Positions 16,641-26,643 of a stretch of DNA of 64,000 bases are shown here, in pieces. This stretch comes from Bacteroidales bacterium (GTDB taxonomy: Bacteria > Bacteroidota > Bacteroidia > Bacteroidales > F082). Location: contig JANJXG010000123.1 in the NCBI GenBank assembly GCA_024709145.1, positions 1-64,000 on the forward strand. The letters are read 5' to 3'. Numbering within the stretch: position 1 is the stretch's first letter; each line of letters begins with the position of its first letter. The notes beneath the pieces are model-generated. The model had not been told where the DNA came from and searched no databases. It saw only the letters and a list, made by a program, of their open reading frames with translations. A program made the translations under genes and the position numbers.

Positions 16641-18884
16641 ATGAAAAAGATCATCCTTCTGAGCCTGATTCTGGGCTCCTTGTTCCGTCTCAATCTGAGA
16701 GCCGACGAGGGAATGTGGATTCCCATGCTCGTTGAAAAACTCAATTATGCCGAAATGAAAAAAATGGGCCTGAAGCTTTCGGCCGAAGAAATTTACAGCA
16801 TCAACAACAACAGTCTGAAAGATGCCATTGTCATTTTCGGCAGGGGCTGCACCGGTGAAATCATTTCTGATCAAGGGCTTTTACTCACCAATCACCATTG
16901 TGGTTATGGTTCTATTCAGTCGGTAAGCACTGTTGAAAACAATTACCTGCGCGACGGATTTTGGGCACCTGATTTTAAATCTGAAATTCCTGTTTCAGGT
17001 TTGACGGTTCAGTTTCTGGTAAGAATGGAAGAAGTGACACAAAAAGTTCTCGATGGCATCAAGCCTTCCACCCCCGAACAGGAAAGAGCCAAACTGGTGA
17101 GCGAACGGATGAAAGACATGGTGAAAACTGCCACCGAAGGCACCCACTACAACGCAATTGTGAAAGAGTATTTTGATGGAAATCAATACTATCTGCTTAT
17201 TTATGAAACATTTAAAGACATTAGACTGGTTGGAACACCACCCGAATCCATCGGAAAGTTTGGTGCAGACACCGACAACTGGATGTGGCCCCGTCACACC
17301 GGTGATTTCAGTATTTTCAGGGTTTATGCCGGCCTCGACAACAAGCCGGCTGACTACAGCCCAGATAACAAACCGTTCAAACCCAGACATTCACTTCCTA
17401 TTTCGATCGATGGCGTAAAAAAAGATGATTTTGCGATGATCATGGGTAATCCGGGTAGCACCGATCGCTATCTGACCTCTTATGGCGTAGAAATGGCTAT
17501 CAACGAAACCAATCCGACCAGGGTAAAAATCAGGGCCGAAAAACTCCGGATCATGGACGAAGGCATGGAAAAAAGTCAGGATGTGCGGTTGAAATATGCC
17601 AGTAAATATGCTGGTGTTGCAAACTACTGGAAGTATTTCATCGGGCAAACACGGGGCTTAAAACGCCTTGACGTGGTTGAAAAGAAAAAACAAATTGAAC
17701 ATGATTTCACAGCACGCATTGAAACTGATCCCTCGCTGATGAACAAATATGGTGAGGCTTTGCCACTGATACAAAAAGCCTATTCAAGCCTGTCGAAATA
17801 CAATCTCAACCGCTGGTATCTGAATGAAGCCATCATGCAGGGCGCCGAAATACTCGGGCTGGCCGGCAGGGTAAACAAGCTCAGCGAATTACTTTCAGCC
17901 GAAACGACAGATAAAGAAGCTGTTGCGAAGGAAATCGAAAGGCTGAAAAAAGGTGTGGACAATGCCTACAAAAATTACGATCGCGGCATCGATGAAAAGA
18001 TGCTTGCACGTATGCTCGAAATGTATTACAACGATGTGGCAGCAGATCAACAACCTGTTGCTTTCAGAAAAATGGCTGATTCCTACAAAGGCAATTTTAC
18101 TGCACTTGCAGCGGCTGTTTTTGCTGAGTCAGCCTTTGCCAGCAAAGAAAAAATGAAGGCTTTACTCGAGGCACCAAAAGCAAAAACCATTGCCAAAGAT
18201 CCTGCATTCCAATTGATTAAAGCATTTCAACAAATTTACGAAACAAATCAGCAGGCAACCAAAGAAGCCAGCGAAGACCTCAAAAAAGGCAATCGGCTTT
18301 TTGTAGCCGGATTGAAGGAAATGCAGCCAAACCGAACGTTCTATCCCAATGCCAATTCGAGCCTTCGTTTGACTTATGGCTCGGTACAGGATTATTATCC
18401 GGCTGACGCCATCCATTATGATTACACAACGACTACCAAAGGCATTCTGGAAAAAGAAGATCCATCGGTTTGGGAATTTGAAGTGCCTGAAAAACTGAAA
18501 AAGATCATCGAAAGTCAGGATTTTGGCCCTTACGGCAACGCCGATGGCAGCATGACAGTTAATTTCCTTACCAACCACGACATTACCGGAGGAAATTCCG
18601 GCAGCCCGGTGATTGATGGCGAAGGTCGTCTGATTGGATTGGCTTTCGATGGAAACTGGGAAGCCATGAGTGGTGACATCGCCTTCGAACCAAGCCTGCA
18701 ACGAACGATCAGTGTCGACATCAGGTATGTGCTTTTAGTTGTTGACAAATTTGCCGGCGCCACTAATCTGATCAAAGAAATGAACATTGTCGGAGGCAAT
18801 CAGGTTAAGACTATACAAGAAAAAGTTGTTCAACCCGCCACCCGTCTGGTAAAAGAACCCGCAGCTGAAAAAGCGGTAAGATAG
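16641..18884 (+). CDS. S46 dipeptidyl-peptidase, predicted DPP7-type
   Basis: A 747-residue periplasmic serine exopeptidase that releases dipeptides from the N-terminus of oligopeptides. It has a signal peptide (residues 1-21), the catalytic His region LLTNHHCGYG at 82-90, an Asp in the conserved TGDFSIFR, and the nucleophile Ser653 in TGGNSGSPV. In this family the residue 18 positions after the serine sets P1 preference: Gly in DPP7 (hydrophobic) and Arg in DPP11 (acidic). Here it is Gly671 (AFDGNW), so hydrophobic P1 preference is predicted. A helical domain spans ~300-560. It is a single gene with a very strong terminator just after it. Such enzymes feed dipeptides to amino-acid fermenting Bacteroidota. 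Confidence 0.93.
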   Translation: MKKIILLSLILGSLFRLNLRADEGMWIPMLVEKLNYAEMKKMGLKLSAEEIYSINNNSLKDAIVIFGRGCTGEIISDQGLLLTNHHCGYGSIQSVSTVENNYLRDGFWAPDFKSEIPVSGLTVQFLVRMEEVTQKVLDGIKPSTPEQERAKLVSERMKDMVKTATEGTHYNAIVKEYFDGNQYYLLIYETFKDIRLVGTPPESIGKFGADTDNWMWPRHTGDFSIFRVYAGLDNKPADYSPDNKPFKPRHSLPISIDGVKKDDFAMIMGNPGSTDRYLTSYGVEMAINETNPTRVKIRAEKLRIMDEGMEKSQDVRLKYASKYAGVANYWKYFIGQTRGLKRLDVVEKKKQIEHDFTARIETDPSLMNKYGEALPLIQKAYSSLSKYNLNRWYLNEAIMQGAEILGLAGRVNKLSELLSAETTDKEAVAKEIERLKKGVDNAYKNYDRGIDEKMLARMLEMYYNDVAADQQPVAFRKMADSYKGNFTALAAAVFAESAFASKEKMKALLEAPKAKTIAKDPAFQLIKAFQQIYETNQQATKEASEDLKKGNRLFVAGLKEMQPNRTFYPNANSSLRLTYGSVQDYYPADAIHYDYTTTTKGILEKEDPSVWEFEVPEKLKKIIESQDFGPYGNADGSMTVNFLTNHDITGGNSGSPVIDGEGRLIGLAFDGNWEAMSGDIAFEPSLQRTISVDIRYVLLVVDKFAGATNLIKEMNIVGGNQVKTIQEKVVQPATRLVKEPAAEKAVR

Positions 18885-18900
18885 TTTTTAGTAGTTCAAT

Positions 18901-18950
18901 GAAGAAAAGACCGGAGATTGTCTATGAAGACAATCTCCGGTCTTTTCTTC
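18901..18950. terminator. Perfect 23-bp hairpin between convergent genes
   Basis: Arm 18901-18923 (GAAGAAAAGACCGG...) is perfectly complementary to 18928-18950, with only the 4-nt loop ATGA between. The outer part of each arm is A/T-rich and the core holds CCGG, so both strands give a G-C stem followed by U-rich RNA. It lies between the S46 peptidase and the convergent TPR regulator and should end transcription from both sides. Confidence 0.85.
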
Positions 18951-19031
18951 GTCTTTATATTATAAACTGAAACACTTTCATGTAAATAAAACCAGGCAAG
19001 AACCTGCCAACAACCGGGATTAACAAGGCCT

Positions 19032-20846
19032 TTAAACCAAACCTGAGCCGACAATACGAGCCAGTGTTTCTTTATAGAAATCAGCAAAACTCTTTCCTGC
19101 TTCGATCTGAAGTTTCTGTCGGAGTCGGTAACGTTTTTTATGCACACTTTCAGCTGAGATGCTGAAATGAGATGCAATCTCTTTCGAGTCCATGTTCAGA
19201 ATCAGATAGGAAAGTAGTTTCAAGTCGTCTTTTGTGATGCCGGTATACTTTTGCTCGACATAAAACAAAAAATCCTGATTGGTTTCATTGGAAAGTGCAA
19301 CAAACTCTTTAATATTTGTCTGGTCATGAATGCTTTGAGCAAGTGATATTTTAAGTGCATTCACTTTTTCAATCAGTCCTTCCTCGCGAGGTTTTTCGAC
19401 AACCGATTTCATTTCATTCCCAAAAGACTGCAAAAAAGATTCGAGTTTGTTCATTTGATTGGCTATCATCATAATACGTTCGGATTGAAACCGTGTTTTT
19501 TCCTGATAAAGCTCCGCCCGCAGTTCCTGTTTTTTCTGGTTTGATTCAATCAGTTTTTTTTGCAGTTCGTTTAGTTTTTTCGACTTCTCAACCTCTTTGG
19601 TGATAAAGTCGATTTTGCGCTTTTTATTCACGAACATCAGGTAAGAAATAACAATGGCAAATACTGCCAAAGCGATAGAAAAGATGATAATCAGCCGGTT
19701 TGATCGTTTTTTATTGTGAAAAACTTCGATAATTGTGTTTTGTTCGAGAAGTGCATATTCCAGGTTTAAAGCGTGGATTTTATCCTGACTGATAGTTCTG
19801 CTGAGTTGAACATAGGCATCCATGTATTTTTTCTGGCTCTCAAAGGCCTTTTGATAATTTTCAAGGCTATCATACACCCTCACAATTAATTGGTAGATTT
19901 CGGCTACATAATCATTAAAACCAAATTTTTCGGCCAACGAAGCACCTTTTTCAAGTTGCTCAAGCGCATTGTCATATTCCAACCTGACCAGACTGATCAT
20001 TGCTGTTTGTTTCTGACAATATATCTGTCCCTTTAACTGCCCCGATTTTCCAAAAAAATCCGAAGCAAGCTGATAATACCTGATGGCACTATCAAAGTCA
20101 TTTTCAAAATGATGCCATTCAGCATAGTGCACATAAACTGAAGCCGTTATCTCGGGATGGCTGAGACTGTCGTTCAGAGTTTCGGCGATGACATAATGAC
20201 GAAATGCTGAATCGCGGATTGCTTCTTTTCTTACACCAATTTCGGTTTCCGGACCATTTCGTATTTCACCCTGAAGAGTCTGAAGGCTATCCCGCAAGAT
20301 ATAAGAGCTGAAAGCCTGCCCGAGATTTAAGTGGGCTTTTGCAAGGTTTACAGGATCGTTACCTTGACTGAAATATCCGATGGCCTGACGTAAAAGTACT
20401 ATTTTAACCTCATTGTCCGATTCAAGAATTGATCGGTTCATAATGGCAAGCCCGGTAATCAAAGGGAAATTGAAAGCAATGCTGTTCTTTTCGCTTTGGT
20501 AAAAGTTTTCATAGGCTTTTACATTGTTTCCACGGATAAGCCAGAAATTTCCAAGCGAGAGGTAAGTATAGGCAATGGCTTCGTGATCGTCTTTACTGAG
20601 GGCCGTTTCCAGATTCTGGCGCAACGTTTTGAGGGCATATTCAGGTTCGAGTGAATGATTCATATTGATCAGCTTATTCACACCGATGATGTCGTTGGCT
20701 TTGCTGAGCATATCTATTTTTTCTGACAATGTAATGCTACTATCCTGGTTTTGAGCTGTAACAACTGACTTTGTCAATATATTACTACTAAGGAACAGGA
20801 AAAACAAAAGCCCCAGCGAACTGGTATAAACGGACTGTTTAATCAT
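19032..20846 (-). CDS. Membrane-bound TPR/HTH transcriptional regulator
   Basis: A regulator of a type common in Bacteroidota. It has a signal or anchor sequence, then a run of tetratricopeptide-like helices (residues ~70-350, with EYALKTLRQNLE, AYTYLSLGNFW, AKAHLNLGQAF, NYQKAFESQKKYMDAY), a transmembrane helix (RLIIIFSIALAVFAIVISYL), a coiled coil (KSKKLNELQKKLIESNQKKQELRAEL) and a C-terminal LuxR-like helix-turn-helix (DSKEIASHFSISAESVHKKRYRLRQKL). I chose the second in-frame ATG (MIKQSVY) because it begins the hydrophobic leader directly; an upstream start at 20867 would add seven residues. The TPR part would face the periplasm. Ligand and targets are unknown; the T9SS gene upstream may or may not be one. 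Confidence 0.82.
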   Translation of the reverse strand: MIKQSVYTSSLGLLFFLFLSSNILTKSVVTAQNQDSSITLSEKIDMLSKANDIIGVNKLINMNHSLEPEYALKTLRQNLETALSKDDHEAIAYTYLSLGNFWLIRGNNVKAYENFYQSEKNSIAFNFPLITGLAIMNRSILESDNEVKIVLLRQAIGYFSQGNDPVNLAKAHLNLGQAFSSYILRDSLQTLQGEIRNGPETEIGVRKEAIRDSAFRHYVIAETLNDSLSHPEITASVYVHYAEWHHFENDFDSAIRYYQLASDFFGKSGQLKGQIYCQKQTAMISLVRLEYDNALEQLEKGASLAEKFGFNDYVAEIYQLIVRVYDSLENYQKAFESQKKYMDAYVQLSRTISQDKIHALNLEYALLEQNTIIEVFHNKKRSNRLIIIFSIALAVFAIVISYLMFVNKKRKIDFITKEVEKSKKLNELQKKLIESNQKKQELRAELYQEKTRFQSERIMMIANQMNKLESFLQSFGNEMKSVVEKPREEGLIEKVNALKISLAQSIHDQTNIKEFVALSNETNQDFLFYVEQKYTGITKDDLKLLSYLILNMDSKEIASHFSISAESVHKKRYRLRQKLQIEAGKSFADFYKETLARIVGSGLV

Positions 20847-20921
20847 AGCAACTGGTAAAATCCCCAAGCTGTCGATAAAGAATCAACAGGATGAGGATGT
20901 GCAATATACGGCTATTTATAA

Positions 20922-22616
20922 CTATTTTTTAATCACCCGAAAACTTTGTGTGAAGTTTGGGGCCGACAACCTGACAAGATAACTGCCAGTGGCCAGATGG
21001 CCAACCGGAAATGAAGCTGCTTCAAAAACTTCAAACGTTTCAACCACTTTGCCGTCAGCCCTGATGATTTCTGCTTTCACAGCTGTTCCGGCAGGATTAA
21101 CCCAGAGGTAGTCAGTCACCGGATTCGGATAAACATCAAAATCAGTCCGAGGATGTTCACGAGCTGAAGTGCCGGTCACATAGGGTAGTTGCCATTTATA
21201 GAAATATCCGGTATTGTGAAAACCAAAAGAAGGCTGTCCCTGAACAAAATAAACAGAATCATAAAAATATCCGGCACTGTAAACTTCAAGCTGTCCATCA
21301 TTCACTTTGGTAACAGCCGAGTTAAAAGACAAAATAGTTTCCTGCCAATGCCCATACATGCCTGCCGACTGAATGAAGTTGCCATCGCCGTCAGTTACAA
21401 CATAAAAGTTGCTTAAACTATTGGGCATCTGAGCATTGAGAACAACTTCATTGTTAAAATAAAAATCAGAATAGCAATCAAAACCACCTCCAACAAAAAT
21501 CTGATCGTTATCGCCAACCTGCACATTAAATGCGATATCGGTATATTCACCCCCCATGGCCTTTGCCCACAAAACCTGAAGTTCATGGTTCATTTTGAAT
21601 AAAAAACCGTCATTATATCCTTTACCCTGTAAGGTAAAGTCGCCGATTGTCAGCGGAAAATCGGCTGAAAAGAATCCAACAACAAGAATATTGCCCGCCT
21701 GATCAAGTTCGATTTCCTGAATAAGCTGTCCGCCAGGGGTGCCAAAAGCATAAATGTTTTCAATTACACCCGACTGCAAGGAGGCTTTTGCCACAGCAAG
21801 CCAGTAATAGTCACCGGAATAAGGCAGTGCATTACCATTCACAATGTAAGGTTTGTAATAATCCATCGAAAAATACAATCCGTCTTCATTGGCCTTGATT
21901 GATCTGATAGTTGCATACCCGCCATCTTCAATTGCCGGAATATACTGCCCCCACACTGCAGTGCCTTCAGGTGTTAACTTAAGTATAAACAAGTCATCAC
22001 CATAAAATTTTGTATAGGGTAATTGGATTCCGTCAACTTCAAAAGGACAACTGTAATATCCCGAAATGTAAATATTATCATCTTCATCCAGGGTAAGTTT
22101 AGTGCTGTTGATAGCCGCATATTCCAGCGCAGTAATGTACTTAAACCACATCAGACTCCCGTCAACACCCGATAATTTGGCAGTGATGCACCTATTGGTA
22201 TATTCACCTCCTGCTTCAAAAACAGCAACGCCATTCACATAAAGTGTATCGTAAGTAGAAGTCCAGCCGGTGAGAATAATATTTTTCTCGCTGTCGATTA
22301 CCAGGTCATAAAACATTTCAAGCCCTGAACCATCAATTGTTGTTACCCAAATAGGTTCACCGGCATCGTTCACTTTAATAACCACGCCATTGGGTGAGAG
22401 CCCTCCGGGAAATACATAATTTCCATAATTGGCTTGTCCGGTATAATACCCATTAAGGATATAATTCTGACCATCAAATACTACATTATTGAAACTGCTG
22501 TTCTCAGCAGCGTTCTCAATTGTTTTCACCCAATCAGCATAATGAGTCTGGCTTAACAGCCCAATTGGCAGAACCATCAGAAATGACAGAAAAATTGTGT
22601 AAAGATTTCTTTTCAT
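20922..22616 (-). CDS. Secreted T9SS type A sorting-domain protein
   Basis: A secreted protein of 564 residues from the start chosen (MKRNLYT, with a clean signal peptide ending GLLSQ); a start at 22673 would put 19 non-signal residues in front. The body (residues ~25-470) consists of repeated beta-strand units of the type 'D..iyvsGyy...v.G..lp', as in SBBP/beta-propeller repeat proteins. The last ~80 residues are a type A sorting domain: FDVYPNPVTDYLWV, a GKVVETFEVFEAASFP strand, GSYLVRLS and the FRVIKK tail. It should be exported by SprA. The TPR/HTH regulator follows 75 nt downstream on the same strand, so co-transcription is possible. Confidence 0.85.
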   Translation of the reverse strand: MKRNLYTIFLSFLMVLPIGLLSQTHYADWVKTIENAAENSSFNNVVFDGQNYILNGYYTGQANYGNYVFPGGLSPNGVVIKVNDAGEPIWVTTIDGSGLEMFYDLVIDSEKNIILTGWTSTYDTLYVNGVAVFEAGGEYTNRCITAKLSGVDGSLMWFKYITALEYAAINSTKLTLDEDDNIYISGYYSCPFEVDGIQLPYTKFYGDDLFILKLTPEGTAVWGQYIPAIEDGGYATIRSIKANEDGLYFSMDYYKPYIVNGNALPYSGDYYWLAVAKASLQSGVIENIYAFGTPGGQLIQEIELDQAGNILVVGFFSADFPLTIGDFTLQGKGYNDGFLFKMNHELQVLWAKAMGGEYTDIAFNVQVGDNDQIFVGGGFDCYSDFYFNNEVVLNAQMPNSLSNFYVVTDGDGNFIQSAGMYGHWQETILSFNSAVTKVNDGQLEVYSAGYFYDSVYFVQGQPSFGFHNTGYFYKWQLPYVTGTSAREHPRTDFDVYPNPVTDYLWVNPAGTAVKAEIIRADGKVVETFEVFEAASFPVGHLATGSYLVRLSAPNFTQSFRVIKK

Positions 22617-22987
22617 AAATTGAGTATATATGAGTTGATCCGGGATTGAATCAACAGCAAAATTAGGTGACAAATATACACCTGCCCGTTCCTGTGACTG
22701 GACGTGTCATGGACAAACAACGAAATCTGTATTCACATAGTTGTGTTTTCTATCGTTTTCTCACCCTTTTATCCATTCCATTGATGAAGTAGCTTTGTTT
22801 TTACAATCCATATCAATCAGCCGGTGGAAACGCTGTTGATTGAATATTTTAAAAAAGCAGCCGTAATTAACTACTGACCTGATGTCAAAATAAAATCTCC
22901 GGCCACAATTCAAAAAAGTCAGGGATAAAAAGTCATTATTTCTGCCATCATTTTCCCTATCTTTGGGGTCAATCAATAAACCACGTT
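22617..22987. other. Divergent intergenic region
   Basis: 371 nt between the divergent T9SS protein and malic enzyme genes. No credible gene is found; the minus-strand frame at 22761-22976 has no family signature. It holds a candidate promoter for malic enzyme and, presumably, one for the T9SS gene that I cannot locate. Confidence 0.5.
22958..22965 (+). promoter_or_regulatory. Candidate -7 element of maeB
   Basis: TATCTTTG matches TAnnTTTG exactly, 22 nt before the ATG of the malic enzyme gene. It would give a short leader of about 15 nt. The -33 region is not convincing. Confidence 0.45.
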
Positions 22988-25276
22988 ATGGATAAGCTAT
23001 TTTATAAAGACGCCTTGAACTATCACGCTTCCGGAAGACCCGGAAAGCTTGAAGTTATTCCTACCAAACCTTATAGCACACAACGAGATCTTTCCCTTGC
23101 CTATAGCCCAGGTGTGGCTGATCCTTGTCTGGCTATCAACAAAACACCGGAAGATGTGTACAAATACACCGGTAAAGGTAACCTGGTTGCCGTGATTTCA
23201 AACGGAACAGCCGTTCTTGGGTTGGGTGATATTGGCCCGGAAGCAGGCAAACCCGTTATGGAGGGCAAGGGCCTACTCTTCAAGGTGTTTGCTGATATCG
23301 ATGTTTTTGATATCGAGATCAACGAAAAAGACCCAAAGAGATTTATCGAAGTAGTAAAAGCCATTGCCCCAACTTTTGGAGGGATCAATCTGGAAGACAT
23401 TAAAGCACCTGAATGTTTTGAAATCGAAGAAGCCCTCAAAAAGGAACTTCCGATACCCATTATGCACGACGATCAGCACGGTACTGCGATAATCACCTCT
23501 GCCGGTTTGCTCAATGCACTTGAGATTAACGGGAAAAAGATCGAAACACTGAAAATTGTGGTGAATGGCGCCGGCGCAGCAGCCGTTTCCTGCACCAAAC
23601 TTTATATCAAACTTGGTGCAAAACCCGAAAACATTATCATGTTTGACAGCAAAGGTGTACTGAACAAAAAACGCAAAGATCTCAATGATACCAAATTACA
23701 GTTTGCACACGACATCCCTGATCTGAGTCTTGAAGAGGCACTCCGGGGAGCCGATATGTTTTTAGGCTTATCAGTAGCCGGAGTCATCAAAAAACATATG
23801 TTGCTGGCAATGGCCGAAAATCCCATTGTTTTCGCACTGGCTAACCCTGTACCGGAGATCGCCTACAACGATGCTATGGCCACCCGGGATGATATTATCA
23901 TGGCAACAGGCAGGTCAGATTTTCCCAATCAAATCAACAACGTTCTTGGATTTCCATATATTTTCAGAGGTGCGCTTGATGTGAGGGCCCGTGAAATAAA
24001 CGATGACATGAAGCTGGCGGCTTCACGCGCGCTGGCACAGCTTGCCAAGGAACCGGTACCAGAAGAGGTTAACATTGCTTTTAACGTCAACAACCTGCGT
24101 TTCGGCCGTGAATATATCATTCCCAAGCCAACGGATCCACGACTGATCGAGCGGGTTGCACCAGCTGTGGCAAAGGCAGCTATGGAATCAGGTGTAGCAC
24201 GCAATCCGGTTAAAAACTGGGATCTGTATTTCGAAGAACTTAGAAAAAGGCTCAAGACGAGCAACCCGCTGCTGAGACAGATAAAAACCAGGGCCAAACA
24301 CAATCCCAAACGCGTTGTGCTTGCCGATGCCGAAAACTATAAAATGCTGAAGGCAGCTGAAATTGTGCTCAACGAGGGCCTCGCAGAACCCGTTTTGATG
24401 GGCAATGCCACCAAAATCAAAGCCATTATTCAGGAAAACGAGCTTGAGCTGCATGGTGTCGAGATTATCGATCCCCGTTCCAACGAACAAAATGGCCGCC
24501 GCAAACAGTTTGCAGAGGCGCTATTTCAGCGCCGCCAGCGAAAAGGTATGACTTTCACTGCTGCCCGAAGCCTGCTCATGCATCGGAATTATTTTGCTGC
24601 CATGATGCTGGCAACCGGACATGCCGATGCCATGGTATCGGGTCTTACTCGCAATTACCCCGACTCCATACGTCCTGTACTTCAAGTGATTGACAAAGCA
24701 GACGGCAACAACATTGCCTCAGGGATGTATATCATCAACACCAAGAATGGACCTGTGTTTTTTGCCGATTGCACACTCAACATCGATCCAACATGGGAGC
24801 AATTGGTTGAAATCACCCTGCAAACCTGCCAATCGGTTCGGGAGTTCAAAATCGTCCCACGTGTGGCACTTGTTTCCTACAGCAGCTTTGGGTCGGCAGA
24901 GGGAAAAGTTCCGGAAAAACAGCGAAAAGCCGTTGAGTACCTCCATAAAAACTATCCCGATTTAGTAATTGATGGAGAAATCCAGGCCAATGCAGCTCTC
25001 AACCCTGAACTGTTGGCCGAATCGTTTTCGTTCTCAAAACTCATGGGTGGTCCGGCTAATGTGCTGGTATTCCCCAACCTCGAATCAGGTAACATTGCCT
25101 ATAAGCTGATGCAGGAACTGGGAAAATTTGAGGTAATCGGCCCGATTTTAAACGGCATGAAAGAGTCTGTCCAGATTTTGCAAATGGGGAGCTCCGTCAA
25201 CGAAATTGTCAACATGATTACCATAGCTGTGATTGATGCCCAAAACAAATCTGAGGCTCATCACATGAATAAATAA
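22988..25276 (+). CDS. maeB: NADP-dependent malic enzyme with phosphotransacetylase-like domain
   Basis: A 762-residue MaeB-type enzyme: oxidative decarboxylation of malate to pyruvate. The N-terminal malic enzyme half (~1-425) has [11 protein letters not shown], the dinucleotide-binding [12 protein letters not shown] and [14 protein letters not shown]. The C-terminal half (~430-762) is homologous to phosphate acetyltransferase ([34 protein letters not shown]... [20 protein letters not shown]). In known MaeB enzymes this half is regulatory and not catalytic. Length is standard. In related genomes it is often near ruvA-sprA; here it sits ~18 kb from them. Confidence 0.95.
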   Translation: MDKLFYKDALNYHASGRPGKLEVIPTKPYSTQRDLSLAYSPGVADPCLAINKTPEDVYKYTGKGNLVAVISNGTAVLGLGDIGPEAGKPVMEGKGLLFKVFADIDVFDIEINEKDPKRFIEVVKAIAPTFGGINLEDIKAPECFEIEEALKKELPIPIMHDDQHGTAIITSAGLLNALEINGKKIETLKIVVNGAGAAAVSCTKLYIKLGAKPENIIMFDSKGVLNKKRKDLNDTKLQFAHDIPDLSLEEALRGADMFLGLSVAGVIKKHMLLAMAENPIVFALANPVPEIAYNDAMATRDDIIMATGRSDFPNQINNVLGFPYIFRGALDVRAREINDDMKLAASRALAQLAKEPVPEEVNIAFNVNNLRFGREYIIPKPTDPRLIERVAPAVAKAAMESGVARNPVKNWDLYFEELRKRLKTSNPLLRQIKTRAKHNPKRVVLADAENYKMLKAAEIVLNEGLAEPVLMGNATKIKAIIQENELELHGVEIIDPRSNEQNGRRKQFAEALFQRRQRKGMTFTAARSLLMHRNYFAAMMLATGHADAMVSGLTRNYPDSIRPVLQVIDKADGNNIASGMYIINTKNGPVFFADCTLNIDPTWEQLVEITLQTCQSVREFKIVPRVALVSYSSFGSAEGKVPEKQRKAVEYLHKNYPDLVIDGEIQANAALNPELLAESFSFSKLMGGPANVLVFPNLESGNIAYKLMQELGKFEVIGPILNGMKESVQILQMGSSVNEIVNMITIAVIDAQNKSEAHHMNK

Positions 25277-25295
25277 ATTATCCTGTCAACACCAG

Positions 25296-25325
25296 AAAGC
25301 TGCTTTACCAAAGGCAGCTTTTTTT
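25296..25325. terminator. Rho-independent terminator after maeB
   Basis: AAAGCTGC (25296-25303) pairs with GCAGCTTT (25314-25321), extended inward by TTT/AAA, and is followed on the plus strand by a T run to 25325. It ends maeB. The T run touches the last codon of the convergent thrC gene, so the two genes are separated only by this hairpin. Confidence 0.8.
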
Positions 25326-26619
25326 ATGCCAGGATGCATTCGCGGATCTTATTGAGTTTGTTTTCCATTACCAGAAATGACTCCTTTTTTTTCATAAAAG
25401 CTGCAAGTCTGTCAGGAATGTAAACGGCCCTTCCAGTGCAAGCCTCAACCACTTCCTGAAACTTTGACGGATGGGCTGTTTCGAGAAAAATACCCTTGCT
25501 GAGCGAGGGCAAGCATGCCAATAAGTCCTTCAGACCAAGGTAGGCCACTGCCCCATGCGGATCGCAGCTGTAGTTAAACTGAGTTGAAAGTTCCCTGATG
25601 GCTTCACGTGTTTCGTCATCTGAGAACCGGAAACCATGTAAACGGTTTTCCATCGGCTGAGCAGCGAATAGATGCATGATGCGTTCAAAATTGCTCGGGT
25701 TACCCACATCCATGGCGTTGCTGATGGTTTGAATTGAAGGTCTGGCAACAAAGGAACCGGTTTTAAGATACTGAGGCACCACATCGTTGATATTTGTGGA
25801 AGCTGCAAAGGCCGAAATACCTGCTCCTGCAGCACTGGCAAGTAATCCGGCCGTCAGGTTGCCAAAATTTCCACTCGGCACACTGACGCCAATCCCGGGC
25901 TTACAACCCAAGCGACTCCAGGCATAGAGGTAATAAACAGCCTGAGGCAGTAAACGGCCAATGTTTATACTGTTGGCAGAGGTAAGGTTAAAATGAGGAT
26001 AATCAGCCTTTTCTGATAATAATTGCTTCACAAGGTGCTGACAATCATCAAAAGAACCATCCACCTCAATTGCTGTGATGTTATCGCCCCAGCAAGTGAG
26101 TTGTTTCTGTTGCATCATACTAACCCTTCCCTTCGGAAAAAGAATAAAAACCCTGATGCCCTCAACGCCATGAAAGCCGGAAGCCACGGCCCCGCCCGTA
26201 TCACCTGAAGTTGCAACTACAACTCTGACCTCTTTCCGGCTCTCCTGCATCAGCAGACTCGTAAGCCTTGCCATAAACCTGGCTCCCACATCTTTAAAAG
26301 CCAGCGTTGGACCATGAAAAAGCTCCAGGCTATATAGTTGATCCGAAAGCTGAACAAGGGGGATTGGAAAATTGAACACATCCCTGCAAATGGCCTCCAA
26401 ATGCCTGATATCGGGTTCACCACCCATCAGGACATGCAAAAGCCGGGTGGCTATTTCGGGCAATTCCAGTTGTTGCAGACCCGAAATCTGTTCCTGACTT
26501 AGTTTAGGAAGAAATTCAGGCATATAAAGACCGCCGTCATCGGCCAATCCTTTCAGCACAGCCTCTTTCAAGCTCACGGGCTGATTCTTCTTTAGGTCTC
26601 TTGTTGAGAAGTATTTCAT
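25324..26619 (-). CDS. thrC: Threonine synthase
   Basis: A 431-residue PLP enzyme turning O-phosphohomoserine into threonine. The PLP lysine lies in LAFKDVGARF near residue 109, and the phosphate-binding region in ATSGDTGGAVASGF. The N-terminus (MKYFSTRDLKKNQPVSLKEAVLKGLADDGGLYMPEF) is typical of the bacterial/yeast-type subgroup. It is the last gene of the thrA-thrB-thrC operon, 24 nt after thrB, and is controlled by the attenuator upstream of thrA. Confidence 0.97.
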   Translation of the reverse strand: MKYFSTRDLKKNQPVSLKEAVLKGLADDGGLYMPEFLPKLSQEQISGLQQLELPEIATRLLHVLMGGEPDIRHLEAICRDVFNFPIPLVQLSDQLYSLELFHGPTLAFKDVGARFMARLTSLLMQESRKEVRVVVATSGDTGGAVASGFHGVEGIRVFILFPKGRVSMMQQKQLTCWGDNITAIEVDGSFDDCQHLVKQLLSEKADYPHFNLTSANSINIGRLLPQAVYYLYAWSRLGCKPGIGVSVPSGNFGNLTAGLLASAAGAGISAFAASTNINDVVPQYLKTGSFVARPSIQTISNAMDVGNPSNFERIMHLFAAQPMENRLHGFRFSDDETREAIRELSTQFNYSCDPHGAVAYLGLKDLLACLPSLSKGIFLETAHPSKFQEVVEACTGRAVYIPDRLAAFMKKKESFLVMENKLNKIRECILA

Positions 26620-26643
26620 TGCAATGTCTTGTTTGATAAGTTT

